Both the position numbers and the translations under genes were made by a program. Positions 1-11,323 of a DNA stretch of 64,000 bases are shown here, in pieces. Each line of letters starts with the position of its first letter. The first letter of the stretch is position 1. Location: NCBI GenBank assembly GCA_022496205.1, contig WTXD01000067.1, positions 62,001 through 126,000 of the forward strand. The letters are read 5' to 3'. The notes beneath the pieces were generated by a model. That model did no database searches, was not told the DNA's origin, and worked only from the letters and a program-made list of their open reading frames with translations. This DNA is from Gloeopeniophorella convolvens. Lineage: Eukaryota > Basidiomycota > Agaricomycetes > Russulales.

Positions 1-168
1 GGATCCCAGAGGTGCATAACTACGGCTCCAACGCTCGCGGCCAACATTCAACGTGGACAACGCGCCTCGCCTCCTGTGGGAGACAACAGCGCGAAGCAAA
101 CGGGCAAATGTTGTTTAAAGGTTAGGTGTAAACGGCCGGTTTTTTCACCCTAGCGCCATCTTCCTCCC
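1..168 (+). promoter_or_regulatory. Upstream region of gene A1, shared with A2
   Basis: This stretch aligns base by base with the reverse complement of roughly 48501-48690, upstream of paralogue A2. Shared landmarks are a GGATCC followed by GGAGGTGC or AGAGGTGC, a GGGAGACARCAG block, a TTTAAAGG box (114-121 here, 48552-48559 there) and the context of the start codon. Conservation of non-coding sequence suggests a working promoter or a duplicated element end. The TTTAAAGG box, about 50 bp before the ATG, is the best TATA-like candidate. The homology runs up to the window edge, so its real limit is not visible. Confidence 0.55.
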
Positions 169-1038
169 ATGGCTGAGGCGCCACAGCCGTTCTCCCTGGC
201 GGGACCTTCACTTCCTGCACCTCCTCAGGGAATATCTCCAACTCCGCCTCCTGACAAACACTGTGACCCCCAGTCCTGTACGGCCGATACGAGTCCTTCT
301 GTTTCCTCTGAGAGAACGAGTGAGTTCATTTGACTTTTCGAACCTGTGACCACTGGCTGATGTATTTAACAGGCAACGCATCTCATGCTCTCCGCCGCCA
401 CGACGACCTCTGGCAACTTCCATCCGCTTCCCCGGGCACAAAACAGGCCGGGGCTTCACTCCTGACTGTGTCAGAACTGTACTCGGACCTGGATTCAGAC
501 CCGGGTCTTTCCCTTGTCCCTACCAAACCCACGGCCCTGCGGCCCATGCCTCACCCCTCTCTTGGATACATGGGCGCCTCAGAAAACAAGAGTAAGCTCA
601 TGGTTTACAAATCCTCATGCCCCATTTGCTTACATTCCCCCCACAGCTCGTATTGGTTCTCCCACGGAAGGCGGTGTGGCCACCTCGGACAAAAAACTCT
701 TGCAACATCTGAGGTCTGCACTGCAGCCCGCCGACCGGGAGCACGCCGAGCAACAAATTCTCAGGCTGCTTAACGATGGATGCCCTGGAATACCCATCAC
801 AGCCTTCGTCAGCGTCGTTACCCTCTGCCCTGGCTGTGATCTCCTTATGGCCTCACACCTCATGGCCATTCACGACTGCTATTATGGACTTTCTGGCCGT
901 GCGAGGAAGAGGACACGTCACAAGCCTCGTAAATCACGCTGCTCACCGACTCCCGCCAGGATGAAGGGAGAAAGGGGAGCAAAGCCTTCGACCTCCACCT
1001 CTTCAGATGGAGAAGATCAACTCTGTGATGAGGTGTAA
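169..1038 (+). CDS. Unknown three-exon gene A1 (253 aa), paralogue of 47667-48500
   Basis: Proposed exons are 169-319, 373-591 and 647-1038, joined by GTGAGT...ACAG and GTAAGC...ACAG introns that keep one frame to a TAA stop (762 nt). The protein has a Pro-rich N-terminus (PAPPQG, PTPPP), an ALRRHD motif at the start of exon 2, and a conserved helical core in exon 3 around LLQHLRSALQPA, LCPGC and MAS. The tail is basic and Ser-rich and ends SDGED-like. A second copy at 47667-48500 (minus) has the same exon number, identical intron phases and about 60% identity over the 60-residue core by eye. That pattern supports a real gene under selection. I recognise no family. It may be cargo of a mobile element, since both copies sit next to R1 repeats. 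The conserved CPGC could bind metal but has no second Cys pair. Confidence 0.75.
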
Positions 1039-1141
1039 CTGTTGGGACTGGACGTCCGTATTTCGTTTTGCTATTCGTTTCGTGGCGCGCGCGTGCGGAC
1101 AAACGCGCGCGCAGTCTGCTTTCGTTATGTTGACTTTACGA

Positions 1142-1160
1142 CCCGGGCCGGCGGCCCGGG
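1142..1160. repeat. GC hairpin palindrome, first copy
   Basis: CCCGGGCCGGCGGCCCGGG is an 8-bp perfect inverted repeat around GGC. It recurs exactly at 1885-1903. Flanking sequence is also shared (an upstream GCGCAGTC block and a downstream TCGACT..GTGC block), so each palindrome lies in a duplicated segment of about 130 bp (1090-1215 and 1810-1935). Confidence 0.7.
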
Positions 1161-1297
1161 GTTTCGACTTGTGCTTTCGCGCACGTTTCGGCCTCGGTGT
1201 GAGGCCGATACCTTTATTTCCATTTGACCGATCGCTTTGGTACTGTACAGTTGTGACGGCCGGGGGTCAAGCCACTGTCTCCGAAAATTTCCTCCCT

Positions 1298-1472
1298 CAG
1301 TTCCGTGTCTACTAGAGCGCGCGAGACTGAGGTGAGCTATAGTACCGATATTGCTTGTATTCACTTGTACTTACTTGCCTAGATGGCGATTCTATCTGCT
1401 TAGGTGAATAAACCATCAGTTCCGTGTCTACTAGAGCGCGCGAGACTGAGACGGCGATTCTATCTGCTTAGA
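1298..1472. repeat. Interlocked direct repeats
   Basis: AGTTCCGTGTCTACTAGAGC plus the next 13 bases occurs at about 1299 and again at 1419. A second motif, GGCGATTCTATCTGCTTAG, occurs at 1385 and 1454. The two pairs have different spacing (120 and 69 bp), so this is a duplication followed by an internal deletion or insertion. No gene is seen from 1039 to 2290. Confidence 0.6.
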
Positions 1473-1884
1473 ATCGCCCGCGCGCTTCCGAGAACCCACC
1501 CCTACCAGGTTATTTATTTCTACAGTAACTTCCTACCGTAGCCTCTAGCGCTACACCTGGTTGCCCAAAGAATGCCAGCTATATACCTTGCCCTTCCCTA
1601 TCTTTCAGCCTTAAGGCCTACAGTCTGTTGTCACTTGCGTAGTTTTCAAGGCTTTCAGTATCTTGACGTCATCTATCTCAGTACACCTCCTGACCACCAC
1701 CGCCTTATGAATAGACTTTTAATTTCAGGGGCTCTCAAGCACATAGTGAATATTGGTGTTGCAATGACACTGTGTGTTCTCGTTCACTTATTATACGCCT
1801 CATATTCTATGTGTGCGCATGTGGACGTGAGCACACGCGCAGTCCTTTGTTTTCTTGTTAACTGAGTCGGAACTCATACTTCCA

Positions 1885-1903
1885 CCCGGGCCGGCGGCCC
1901 GGG
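1885..1903. repeat. GC hairpin palindrome, second copy
   Basis: Exact second copy of the 19-bp palindrome at 1142-1160, in the same orientation and within a degenerate copy of its flanks. Confidence 0.7.
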
Positions 1904-2292
1904 TCTCGACTCGTGCGTGCTCGCACCTGCAGCCTTACCGGCGCCCAGAATGGTGCCACCTCCTGCAGCTCGTGGACGTGGTACGCAAGTAGCACCTCCG
2001 TGCGCACTGTGTCTGCACAGGCGGTGCCGGTGAGCTGCAGCAGCTTGTGCAGCAACGTGAGCATCACCAAACCCGAAGAAATTTTTGGACCCTTATAAGG
2101 TCCTATAAGCTCAAAAGGTTGAGAGATCCATGGCACCTTTTTCGATTCGGCGAGTTGTACTCGAAGTGCCGGCCGTGGCGGCTGATGCCCTTGCACTGGT
2201 CACGGTTTGTTTCACAACAAGGCTTGGTCCATCAAGCTGAGCATGCGCTGGACGTCAGGGTGCACAATATTGACTCTTGTGAGCCAGCCCAA

Positions 2293-2500
2293 TGTTGCGA
2301 TCGGAGATGACGCGCGCAGCGCGCGCCCGAGCTGTCCCCGCGCTCGATGTCCCCCTCCTGTGTCGGTGTTGCGTGCGTGATTCCAAGCGTGCGCGGCACC
2401 CAATGAGGTTATTTCTATTATTCTATGGACTGTAGTATAAAAAGGATGTATGTACGACGGCAAACTCTGCGCACTTGCTGCGAATCGAGTCTACATCCAA
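2293..2500 (+). repeat. R1 repeat end, forward copy 1
   Basis: Starts TGTTGCGATCGG and carries the R1 landmarks in order: GCGCGCAGCGCGCG, GAGCTGTCCCCGC, a GCGTGATTCCAAGCGTGCGCGGCACCCAAT-type block, a TATA box (TATAAAAA near 2437) and the degenerate palindrome CAAACTCTGCGCACTTGC. The same order is seen at 14248-14453. Its orientation and TATA box would allow rightward transcription. Confidence 0.65.
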
Positions 2501-3166
2501 CATCCAAGGAGTGTAGCCTCGAAGTGGGTGGGAGATCACCACTGTGCATTGTCATGCACCGAGGCGACGTGGTCAATCACCGTGTTGAACAGCGTGACGC
2601 GTGCTAAGTCGCAGAAGATCATAGAGGAATGGACACGACTGATCGTCGTGCGTGTGCTACCTACCGCGGTGCGTGCCTTCAAGGTGGCGGCGTGCCACGC
2701 CGCACCGATTCCTCTGCTGCAGCCTCCGTACGACAGGATGCTAGCGCGATGGGGTTGCACTACGAGATGGTGATGGAGCACCTGGCATTGTGGACGGGAC
2801 GGTGGAGATGTGGCACGGTGAGCAGGAGCGGTGAGCAGGCACGGTGGCCAGGTGCTATTGCAAGGGTGTGGGTATGGGTGTGGATACAGATGTGCTACAT
2901 ACTCCACTGCTAGCGCTCTATGTCAGGCCGACACCCACGGTTCCCCGGCCTAAGGATACAACAGATGGTAACACAAGGGCACGGACATGGCGGGAGGATG
3001 ATGCAGTAGGACAGTGGTAGCGAGGATGCTGTACGGTGGAAAGCGGGAGTGAAGCAGGGAGCGTCGACGACGCGGCATTATCTTACGTAATAAGAGCACG
3101 AGGCACAGAGGATCGAATGCCATTGGTCTGCTATAGGCGCTGGGATAAATTATGACGGGGGAAGCA
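2501..3166. other. Non-coding, no recognised feature
   Basis: No open frame here resembles a protein family or has a paralogue in the window. Composition is mixed and there are only short chance frames on both strands. Confidence 0.4.
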
Positions 3167-3180
3167 CCTTGCAAGCAAGG
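3167..3180. repeat. R2 palindrome CCTTGCAAGCAAGG, copy 1
   Basis: A 14-bp inverted repeat (CCTTGC-AA-GCAAGG) in the context gaagcaCCTTGCAAGCAAGGtaac. The same sequence and similar flanks recur at 22686, 58733 and 63197, with degenerate or inverted copies at 47354 and 54999. Confidence 0.7.
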
Positions 3181-3368
3181 TAACCTCGATTCTACCAGAG
3201 CCGGACAATTTCAGTCACTCCTTATGATGCGCTCGAGAATTGTACTCTCGATACCGAAATTGTGGAATCATTGTGTATTTTCAGCGACTACAAGGGAATA
3301 CATGAGGCTCTAATTTGTTTGCTGCTCCTGAGCGAAGCTCTGTGGCCCTGGATCTCCCGAGCGCGCCA

Positions 3369-4010
3369 CTACGCGGCTCTCGGGATGTTGCTCTGCGTGC
3401 ACACAGATTGCAGCACGTCCACCACGCTCAGGAGCGCCTCATCCACTATGTTGCCCATCTTCTCAGCAGCCCTGGTGTGCGTGAAGGCCTGCCTTGCGCA
3501 CTTCCTTTCCTTCTGCCGGTGCTCGCATCTCTGCCTCCGCTTCGGGCTGGGGCGAGGGCGCGGCACACGTGAGCGCGGCGAGAGTCGTGCGGCGGTGGTT
3601 GTACAGCTGGCGCGTCGCCTTGACGCGTAGGTCGTCGAGCAGCAGCGTGCTGTGCACGTTACGCAGGGTGAGCACTGCCCACAGCCACGTGAAATCCAAT
3701 GACCGTCTGGACTTTGCGGTCTGCGGGCACACATGTTAGCGAGCTGCGCGTGCACAACGGGAAGCATGCGCAGTGCCAATGCTGTTGGCACTGCGTGCGG
3801 CAACACAGTACTCACCTGCGGCGAGCACGAGCACGTTGCACGCCGGCTGCGTGCTGCTCTGCACTATCACATTGGACCAAGCCGGCTGGTGCGCAACCTT
3901 ACCATGCGAGTCGTCGAGCAGCAGTGTGCTGCGTGCGTTGTGCAGCACGAGCGTGGCCAATGGCCGCGCGACGTCCTTGATTATCTGGACTTTGCGGCCT
4001 GCAGGCACTA
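3369..4010 (-). pseudogene. Tandem decayed fragments of an FCP1/NIF-like phosphatase gene
   Basis: A segment of about 100 bp is duplicated in tandem (3632-3733 and 3908-4010). On the minus strand both copies encode a stretch containing STLLLDD followed by S or L and a Lys/Gln-rich loop. The first also has YNHRR. A downstream minus frame near 3369-3520 reads DEALLSVVDVLQSVCTQSN. In NLI-interacting-factor/FCP1-like (HAD) phosphatases an LLLDDS..K..LQPYNH loop is followed by an acidic helix of this kind near the C-terminus, which is the basis of the call. The catalytic DLDGT-type motif is absent and the frames are broken, so this is at best a gene remnant. The family call is an inference from short motifs. 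Confidence 0.4.
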
Positions 4011-4289
4011 GCAGAATGTCGAATGCCGGAGCACGTTAGCGGGAGAAGACAACAAGCATGCATGGGACGCACCGTAGCACGGGGCGTGTTGCCACAGAGC
4101 CGAATGGAGTGTGAGCGGCAACGTAGCGGCGGCGCGCCTGGAGGGATGACGCGCAGTACAGCGCGCCAGTTGGACACCACGTTGGCACGGGACGGTGTCG
4201 GTAGAGCCGGCGTCGTGCACGCAAGCTTGCGCCGGTGGTGAAACGGTGTGGGGACCGGCCCCGAAAGCGGCGCAACCACAGCGGTCCGA

Positions 4290-4745
4290 TGCTGCGCTCG
4301 CCAGCGCGCTGGATGCCGCGCGCACGGTCGCAGAGCGGCGGGGGCGGTGAGTCGAATGTGGTGACGGGAACACCGTCCTCAGTCATGGAAGTGGGGCCGC
4401 GCTCGTTAGAGCGCAGCAGTGGTTCGGCGCAACGTGCAACGGCGTGTGGGGTAGAGGCGGGGGCTGTGCACGCACGGTCGCGTAGCGGCAGCTGGCAGCG
4501 GGTCAGACGCGAAGTTAATATGACCGTCGTTGTCCAAGGAAGTGGGGCCGCGCTCATCGGAGCATCCCGGTGGTTCGGCGCAGCTCGCAATAGCGGGCGG
4601 TGTAGCAGCGGGGCCTTGCATAGCGGCAGGGGTGGCGAGTTGAATACGACAACGGTATCACCGTCCTCGTCCGGGGATGTGAGACTGCGCCCGTCAGAAC
4701 ACGGCGGAGAAGTGGAGAGGCGTGCGTTGGCGCGCCACGCTATGG
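4290..4745. repeat. Degenerate GC-rich tandem repeat
   Basis: About three diverged units of 130-160 bp share blocks such as GAAGTGGGGCCGCGCTC, GTGGTTCGGCGCA, CACGCACGGTCGC and ACACCGTCCTC or TCACCGTCCTC. Long frames on both strands (for example 4036-4863 minus) arise from the GC-rich repeat. They have unnatural Arg/Pro/Ala composition and I do not call them genes. Confidence 0.5.
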
Positions 4746-5841
4746 CTGCGTGACTGGGCGAAGCAGTTAGCCGCCGCTGCGCAGTCGCGTCGCCTTGATT
4801 TGCAACGAGGCCGTGCGACGGGGATCTTCTCGCCGTTTTTGTCGTCATGACGAGCAGGCCCACGCTGGTACGAGAGCGGGTGCACAGTCGTTGTTTTCAC
4901 CAATGGAACTATGCAGCAAGCAACGCAGCAGAGCCAGCCGGGCAGTCTCACGTCCGGGATAAGCCATGGGGTCATCTTGGGGCTGCCGTGCGTGGGTCAG
5001 GAGATGGAGGAGGTAGGGGAAGAAGGACGGACTGGAAGACGGCCTCGGAGATGTGCGGCGTGTGTGGGTGAGGAAGTCTGCAAAGGTATTTGTTAGTATC
5101 AATATTTGATTGCGGTCGGTGTACTACCTTTGTCAGTCAGTCACAATTTCCGGAGCCCATTGTAGGGCTGGGGTGAGCTCGTTGAGACAAAGTTTTCTCA
5201 AGCCCGAGTGCAATAGGAGGGTGACACAGCGTCTGACAGTTTCCACTGGCCCTTGCATGACCTTGTGGAGTTCACTGGAATTGTGCGACAGTGTAATACC
5301 GGAACCTCAAGCTCAAGCGCTCAAGGGGCGACAGGAGGCGACAAGTTGATGTCGAATCCAGCGACCGATCGTCGAGGCTCCGCAGTCACCAGCGTGCCGG
5401 ATCCTAAGATTTCACCCAAATCGTCCCAAAACCCGTTGCCATGTCATATGGTTTGGGATCTGGAAGGACATAAACGATCACGCGCTCAGATTTTTTTAGA
5501 ACGGTTGGGAGTTCTCTAAATCCTTGCGAGGCGGGAGTGGGAATAGACGGAGGCACCGGACTCCAAGGATCCGGGAGATCGGCTCCGCCGGAAGTTCGAA
5601 TGGAGCGAGACGGAGCGCGACTTGCGCTCGAACAGATCTGTTGGAGCGCATGAGACAGTTCTCGAGGAGCTGCACGGTATGATCGATGATCCCAAGGGGT
5701 TGCATGGAGATTCAAACGGCGCCTTTGCCAAGGTCTCATCGGATGTGACACCCGATTTCGGTCAGCTCTCGCGCATACTAACACGGGACGGGTCATCTCA
5801 AGCCAAGCAGAGTGCTTTGGGATGATCCGCCACTCTGAGTA
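4746..5841. other. Non-coding, no recognised feature
   Basis: Only short chance frames. Nothing matches another part of the window or a protein family I know. Confidence 0.35.
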
Positions 5842-6140
5842 CTGAGTCCCAGCCAAAATCCTGGAGATTGAGACTGGTTGGGTTTGAAAGCAATTGCGTC
5901 AGACCGTCAAAATCGGGATGGGATGGGATCCCGTAGCGGCCCGTGCGACTAAAATGGATCATACTGGAACACATTCATTCACGTTGTATCGTTTTGTGTC
6001 CCACCTACATCTTCACAATGACAGTAGTCTATTCTCCTAGATCTTGCGTGAACTCGTACTGCATGGCTGCCTGGCGCACACCTGCCAACGCGGGTCGCCC
6101 TCCCAATTCCATCCAATGCCATCCCAAAGTCCCTTGCTGA
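5842..6140 (+). repeat. R3 repeat, copy 1 (inverted to 13675-14012)
   Basis: About 300 bp matches the reverse complement of 13675-14012. Shared blocks include GGTTGGGTTTGAAAG, ATCGGGATG, ATGGGATCCCGT, GCGGCCCGTGCGACTAAAAT, a TTGTATCGTTTTG block, CACATCTTCACAA and CCAAAGTCCCTT. Both copies lie immediately beyond an Est1-like fragment. Confidence 0.7.
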
Positions 6141-7510
6141 CTATCGGACCGCCCAGGCGCGCCGCGCGCTTGCCGTCTCACCGGAAGCCGGGCACGAACC
6201 GGGCGAGCTTCGCGCCTGTCCACGCGGTGCGATGCCATGCGAGCTGCGCGCGAGTCGGCTTGTCGCCCTCGTCGTCGTTCCACACGCCGTTGGCGGGGGT
6301 CTCGGTGGGAGCGTCGACCGCATCGAGCATCTCCATCTTCATCAGGCGGCCGCCGCAGCCGTCTCAGAAACCGCATTCAAAGACGTGGCGCCCCGGCCAC
6401 GCCATGCCGCGCACGGCCCAATCCTCGAGCACCACACTGCCGCTACCGAGCTTGTCGCTCTGCGTGTACTTGGATGACACGTGCGGGGCACGCTTGTAGA
6501 AGGCGGCGAGCTCTGCCCAAGGAATGGCGCGCTCCAGCACAGCAAGGCCCTTGGGGTGTCGCGGGGTGGTTTGCATGAACGTCAAGATGGCGGCAATGTA
6601 GGGGTTGGGGGTGGCATTGGTGTGTTCGAGTGCGTGAGCCAGTATGGCAAAGGTGAGCTCTTGCGCCATCTTGAATGCGGGGGGCAGCTCCAGCGCCGAC
6701 GCAGCCTTGGAAAGCGCAGGGGACACCTGGATGGCGTTGGGGACCAGAGGGCTTGCCGCCTCCGCGTCGCTGCTCTTCCGGCGCACCTCGCCATCGACAT
6801 CCATCCACTCATCGGCCTGCGAATTTCTTGCGAGCTTGACCTTGGTCGCGGCTGCGATCGCGGTAGGGTTGCGATCCAGCAAGCCGAGAGCGTCCATGCG
6901 GCAGAGGACGCCTTGCAGGCGGCCGTACTCTAAGAGCGTGCCGATGTTAATGGTGGCCATCATGGCCCACTCAGACCCCTGGGGCTCCTCGATGGTCAAT
7001 CACTAAAGGAGATGTGCCAGGATTGGGGAGAAGTCGTCCACCTGGGTGTTGGTAAACGACATTCCATGCAGGACGACGAAGAGTTCAGAGGCGCGAGCAT
7101 TAGGAGCCCAGCGCCGTGCTTGTGCTGCCGGGGACCACAATGGCAGTACGCGCTCGCGCGCTGTGTCAAAGGGACGGGTGGCGATCATGCTAGAACATGA
7201 TACATTGAGAAACCGAACCCCAGCAGAACCGAGCGCTTACCTATTGAGAAAGAGGTACATGCCACGCAGCTCCTCGCCCTCGGTCTCGCAGCTAAGGAGC
7301 CCAAGGTGGTGGTAGCGTTTGCCGTGTCCTGGCATCGCCGACATGCCCTCGGCGTACCAGTCGCACGCTATCCTCCGCCAGCGGTCCTTCTCCGGCTCGA
7401 GCTCCATCAGGCTCGCAGCAACGATGCCCACGCTGGGGCCCTCTGAGTCGCCACAGCTGGGGAGCTTCTTGCTGTTGGTATCACTGCCGCCCATGGGGAA
7501 TACGTGAGGA
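6141..7510 (-). pseudogene. Est1/SMG6-like (EST1 DNA/RNA-binding domain) gene fragment A
   Basis: Minus-strand exons read in order. About 7510-7237 carries MELEPEKDRWRRIACDWYAE, PGHGKRYHHLGLL and LRGMYLFLNR. About 7188-7010 carries RPFDTARERVLPLWSP. About 6999-6141 carries WAMMATINIGTLLEYG, CRMDALGLL, NPYIAAILTFMQT, ERAIPWAELAAFY and LEDWAVRGMAW. This order of PG.GK..H.LGLL, R.vY.F, THPF/RPF.TARE and NPY...LTF is what I know from the TPR-like Est1/SMG5-7 domain. The N-terminal half and any PIN nuclease are missing and the C-terminal end shifts frame, so it is a fragment. The minus strand seems free of other genes here. Its mirror copy is at 12345-13130. Confidence 0.6.
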
Positions 7511-8641
7511 TGGGCGGTGTGCGCAGGACCAGGAGCTGGTGGAAGCGTGGTCAGCGCGCCGTCAAACAGAAACACAGGTGACACGCACCTGTTTCGGCCC
7601 AAGAGAGGCATTGAGTGCAACAGGAGGCGGTGGAGGCTGCACACCCCGGGCCGCCACAGCACCTGTGCTAAGCTGCAGCACGCTGGGCTTGGCGGGGCCC
7701 CGCAGCGCGCATGCTCCGCACAGGCAGAATAAGAGCGCATGACATGTTATGTGCCATACGCGGCGTGCCACGCTTCACTGCCTCGGGGCTCTCGAGGTGC
7801 GAGAGAGGAGATGGTGAGGAGCAGAGGTAAAAGGGATGCTGGAAGGGCACGGATGGGGTGGGCAGGACCAAGAGCTGCCTGGGCGACGGAAGTGAGGTGG
7901 GCGACAGCAGGAGCAGTGCAGAGTGGCGATTGTTGTCGCTGTCTTTGCCGTGCTGATAGCCACCAGATAATTGAGGCATGGGGACAGGCTTCCGCGCCTG
8001 CGCTACGGAGAAGGAGAATGGGTTGTGCTTTCGGTGGTCGAGGAGCTGGCGGCGCCGAGGCGTGTCACGCTGATATGAGGGGGCTCGCGTGCTTCCGGCA
8101 GAGTCGGATATCGCCTCGGGATTGGCTGCTGCGACACATAGAGTGAGGTTGGTAGATCGTGGTGTGGGGCGGTCACTTGGGCGCATGCAATGCTGTACGT
8201 GCGGTGTGGTGCGTTGGCAGGCGAGAGGTACTTCAATCAGAGGAAGGGTCCACGACAACATCCCGGAACAACTGTGCTTACATAACGCATTGTAAAGTTG
8301 CGAGTCGTAATTCGACTTTGCGCGCGAAGTCTTTCTTATCCCCCACTTCCTATCCTTCTGTTTGACTCCCCTCTCCTGCTTCCCTACCCCGTGAGTCTTT
8401 GACTTTTCACATCGTTCCCACGCCCCGGTAAGGCGGTCCGTCGGACCACTCTTCATTTCGAACTCAGACTTTATTGTTTTATCTTGAACGCTTTTGTCAT
8501 TTCTTGTATGTAATCAAATCAGTAATATACTATGAGTAATGTGTCTGCACCAGTGTGTCTGTGTCTGGGAGGACGAGGGAAGGGGGATGGGGGATGGGGG
8601 ACACACACCTCCTCCTCCTCCTCCCCCTTACCTTCCCGAAA
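7511..8641. other. Region between Est1-like fragment A and the MULE transposase
   Basis: No supported gene. Frames such as 7668-8456 minus are Ser/Pro/Arg-rich and have no recognisable motif. The last 150 bases before 8642 hold the likely promoter and leader of the MULE gene, including a CTCCTCCTCCTCC pyrimidine tract at about 8610. Confidence 0.35.
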
Positions 8642-11323
8642 ATGGCAACATTTGACATCCCTGTCGGTCCCGCGCTCAGTGACATCACACGCCATGCCGG
8701 CCGAAGGCGCCGTACCGATGACCCGGCCACCTCCCGTCGCAAAGGGAGCATCGCGTACGACCGGGAAAAAGGCGGGATGCATTTGGAATGGCTAAATCTT
8801 GATGCATTCAAAGCCTGGCTTGCTGCCGAAGAACATCAACACGGCGTGGAGTTCATTTCACACCAGACCGAACGCCCGGAGCCATCCGATAGCCCAATCT
8901 GGCTGGAGCGGCGTACCCTCAAATGTTCCCGAGAGGGCTCGGGGGGCGTGAGGTTCAAACGTTACGAGAAGAAGCACGACTGGAATCGGAAGATTCCCAC
9001 CAAGCACACGGGCTGCGGGGCGCGCATCACCATCAAACTCTATCCGCACGTCCAGACCGTGCTTGGCAAGTACGAGGCCGAGCACGACCACGAGATCGGA
9101 AATGAAAACCTTATATTCATCCGCCTCTCGGAGCCAGTACGGGAGAAGATCATGGCGTTGGTACACACAGGAGTGGAGGGTAAAGCGATAGTGAGTCACT
9201 AGATCTAATCATTCATTTCGTTAATCTGACGGCTGTTTAGCTTAAGCAGATCCGCGAATCGACCACCCCAACAGAGCGCGATCATTATATCACTATGCGC
9301 GATATTAGTCGTATCCGTCGCATCGTCGAGAGCGACGAGATTCGATTCGATGAGAACGACGCGATCTCGGCAAGCGTTTGGGTTGAGCAGCTTCGTAAGG
9401 GCGGAGATCTGGTGTTCCTGAAGGACAAAACAGATCCTGTCCCAGAAGGATCTCTGCTAGCACAGGAGACCTTTGTGCTCTGCATTCAAACCCAATTCCA
9501 GCAATCCATGTTCACTCTACTGGGAGGTGATTTCCTGGCAATAGATGCCACCCACAACACTACACAGTACTCTGGCCTCCAGCTGTTTACCCTGATTATC
9601 AGAGATCATTGGGGCCATGGTACGCTTCAGATTTCATTTCCGCTTCATTTCCGCTTAATTTGGCGTTGGCAGGTGTTCCCGCTGCCTGGATGCTGTCATC
9701 TAGCGGCACCCAGGCAACCATTCTCCATTTTCTCAATTTAGTAAAGTCTTGGAACCCGTCCGTTACACCAAAGATCGTCATGACCGATCGCGATCAAGCG
9801 CAAATGAACGCGATCAAGGTCGCCTTCCCTGGCTGCACAATGCTGCTATGCTGGTGGCACGTCCTGCGTGCGATTCGGACGCATTTCAATACAACCGCGT
9901 TCCCGGAGCTCTGGGCATTGATTCGAAAATGGGTGAGAACGGCCGATCGAGATCAATTCTTCACCTGGTGGGATCAGATCAGAACCGATCCCTCGGTTCC
10001 CCAAAGCATGATCGATTATCTGCAGCTGAACTGGATGACCGTCCTCCCTCAATGGACGGGATGGTCGCGGTTACACCGCACGATCTTTCAAGAGGGTGAT
10101 ACGAACATGCTTATCGAGGCGTAAGTAGTCTTATCGGTCCGAGATTAGGCAAGATCGGTGCAAATCTAATGTTATATCCCCCTAGATATCACCATGTACT
10201 CAAATCTACTTGGCTGGATGGGAAGCGAAATCGCCGAGTCGATCATCTCCTCCATACCTTGGTGGAGAACATGCTGCCGACGTACGAGAACCGTCACCGC
10301 CGCCAAGGGCTTGGTTTCGAAGGTCCCAACTTGGCTGATGCTCGGCGCGCCGAGATCATGAAGCGCGCCGCGGAGATGAAGACCGACGTCCAGCTATTGG
10401 ACGACGGGCGGTATTACGTGCGATCCGCATCGAATACATCCCATATGTATTATGTCGATCTCGGCCGAGCGGCCTGTGACTGCCTAGATTGGCCGCGCAT
10501 CCGTTTTTGCAAGCACATCGCCGCCGTCCAGCTGTCGGTCGGTGTGCAGGCGGAGCCAATCAGAGCCGTGGCGCCACTCCCGAAGATCCCCTCGCTGCTT
10601 TCGGTACTCACACACACGCCCGAGGTCCACAAGGAGAAATCAAAGAAGATGCTGGAACATGTAATATCCCTGTCTACGGCGCTCCTCAGTGACGACGCTG
10701 TGCCTTCATCTCCGACATCGGTTCGATCGCTCCAGGCGATCGAGTCACACGTTATGGCGTACGACGGCGCGGCGCGCTCAGCGGGTAGTGCACTTCCAGA
10801 AAAGGAGGTTATTGCCCCCAACCAGCACTCCTGGCCCGAGACCGCCGAGCGAATGGGGGCAAAGGCGGCGCAGAAGCACACCAAAAGGCGCCGACCCAGC
10901 GACGCAGCTAACCAACCAAGTGCGACGGAGCGCATCGGCGAGCTGAACCGCAAGGCGCCTCGCATCAAGAACACCGACCCATACGGCGGTGGCCAAGATT
11001 CTGGGAAGAATGCCGCCACCGATGCACAGTCGGCCGCCAACAACATTGCTGCACGCGCCCACGCAGCAAATCCGAATCTCCCGCCCCCTCCCTCGCAGCC
11101 CAAGCGCGGCCGAAAGCGAGCCGACGCAACGCCAGCGCCGACGCCATCCGCTCCCCCACCCCTACCTGCGACCCCGCGCATTCCAGCGCTTCCCGCATTG
11201 CTGTCACACGCTCCTAATCCGGCCCCTATCACGTACAATTACGCACTTAGTCAGTTTCTTCCAGTCCGGCACAATCCCCCTCCCTCCCTCCCCTACAGCT
11301 ATTACCCCCCTAGTACACAGTAG
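8642..11323 (+). CDS. Mutator-like (MULE) transposase with SWIM zinc finger
   Basis: Exons 8642-9190, 9241-9619, 9673-10120 and 10186-11323 join in frame through GTGAGT, GTACGC and GTAAGT donors to give about 837 aa. The N-terminus has a WRKY/GCM1-like (FAR1-type) finger: Cys in LKCSRE, TGCGAR, then HDH. The RNase-H-like core has D285 (FLAIDATHNT), D348 (VMTDRDQAQMNAI), a CWWHVLRA C..H motif and E458 (NMLIEAYHHVLK), the usual MULE D-D-E set. A SWIM finger follows at about residues 556-569 (CDC...FCKH). The tail is long, Ala/Pro-rich and basic, and the frame ends at TAG 11321. I chose the ATG at 8642, because the longer in-frame start (8555) would add a low-complexity leader. All catalytic residues and splice sites look intact, so it may be active or recently active. 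I could not recognise its terminal repeats. Confidence 0.9.

Noticed and set aside
4036..4863. 275-aa minus-strand open frame
   Set aside because: Lies wholly in a GC-rich degenerate tandem repeat. Frames are equally open on the other strand, composition is Arg/Pro/Ala, and no motif is present.
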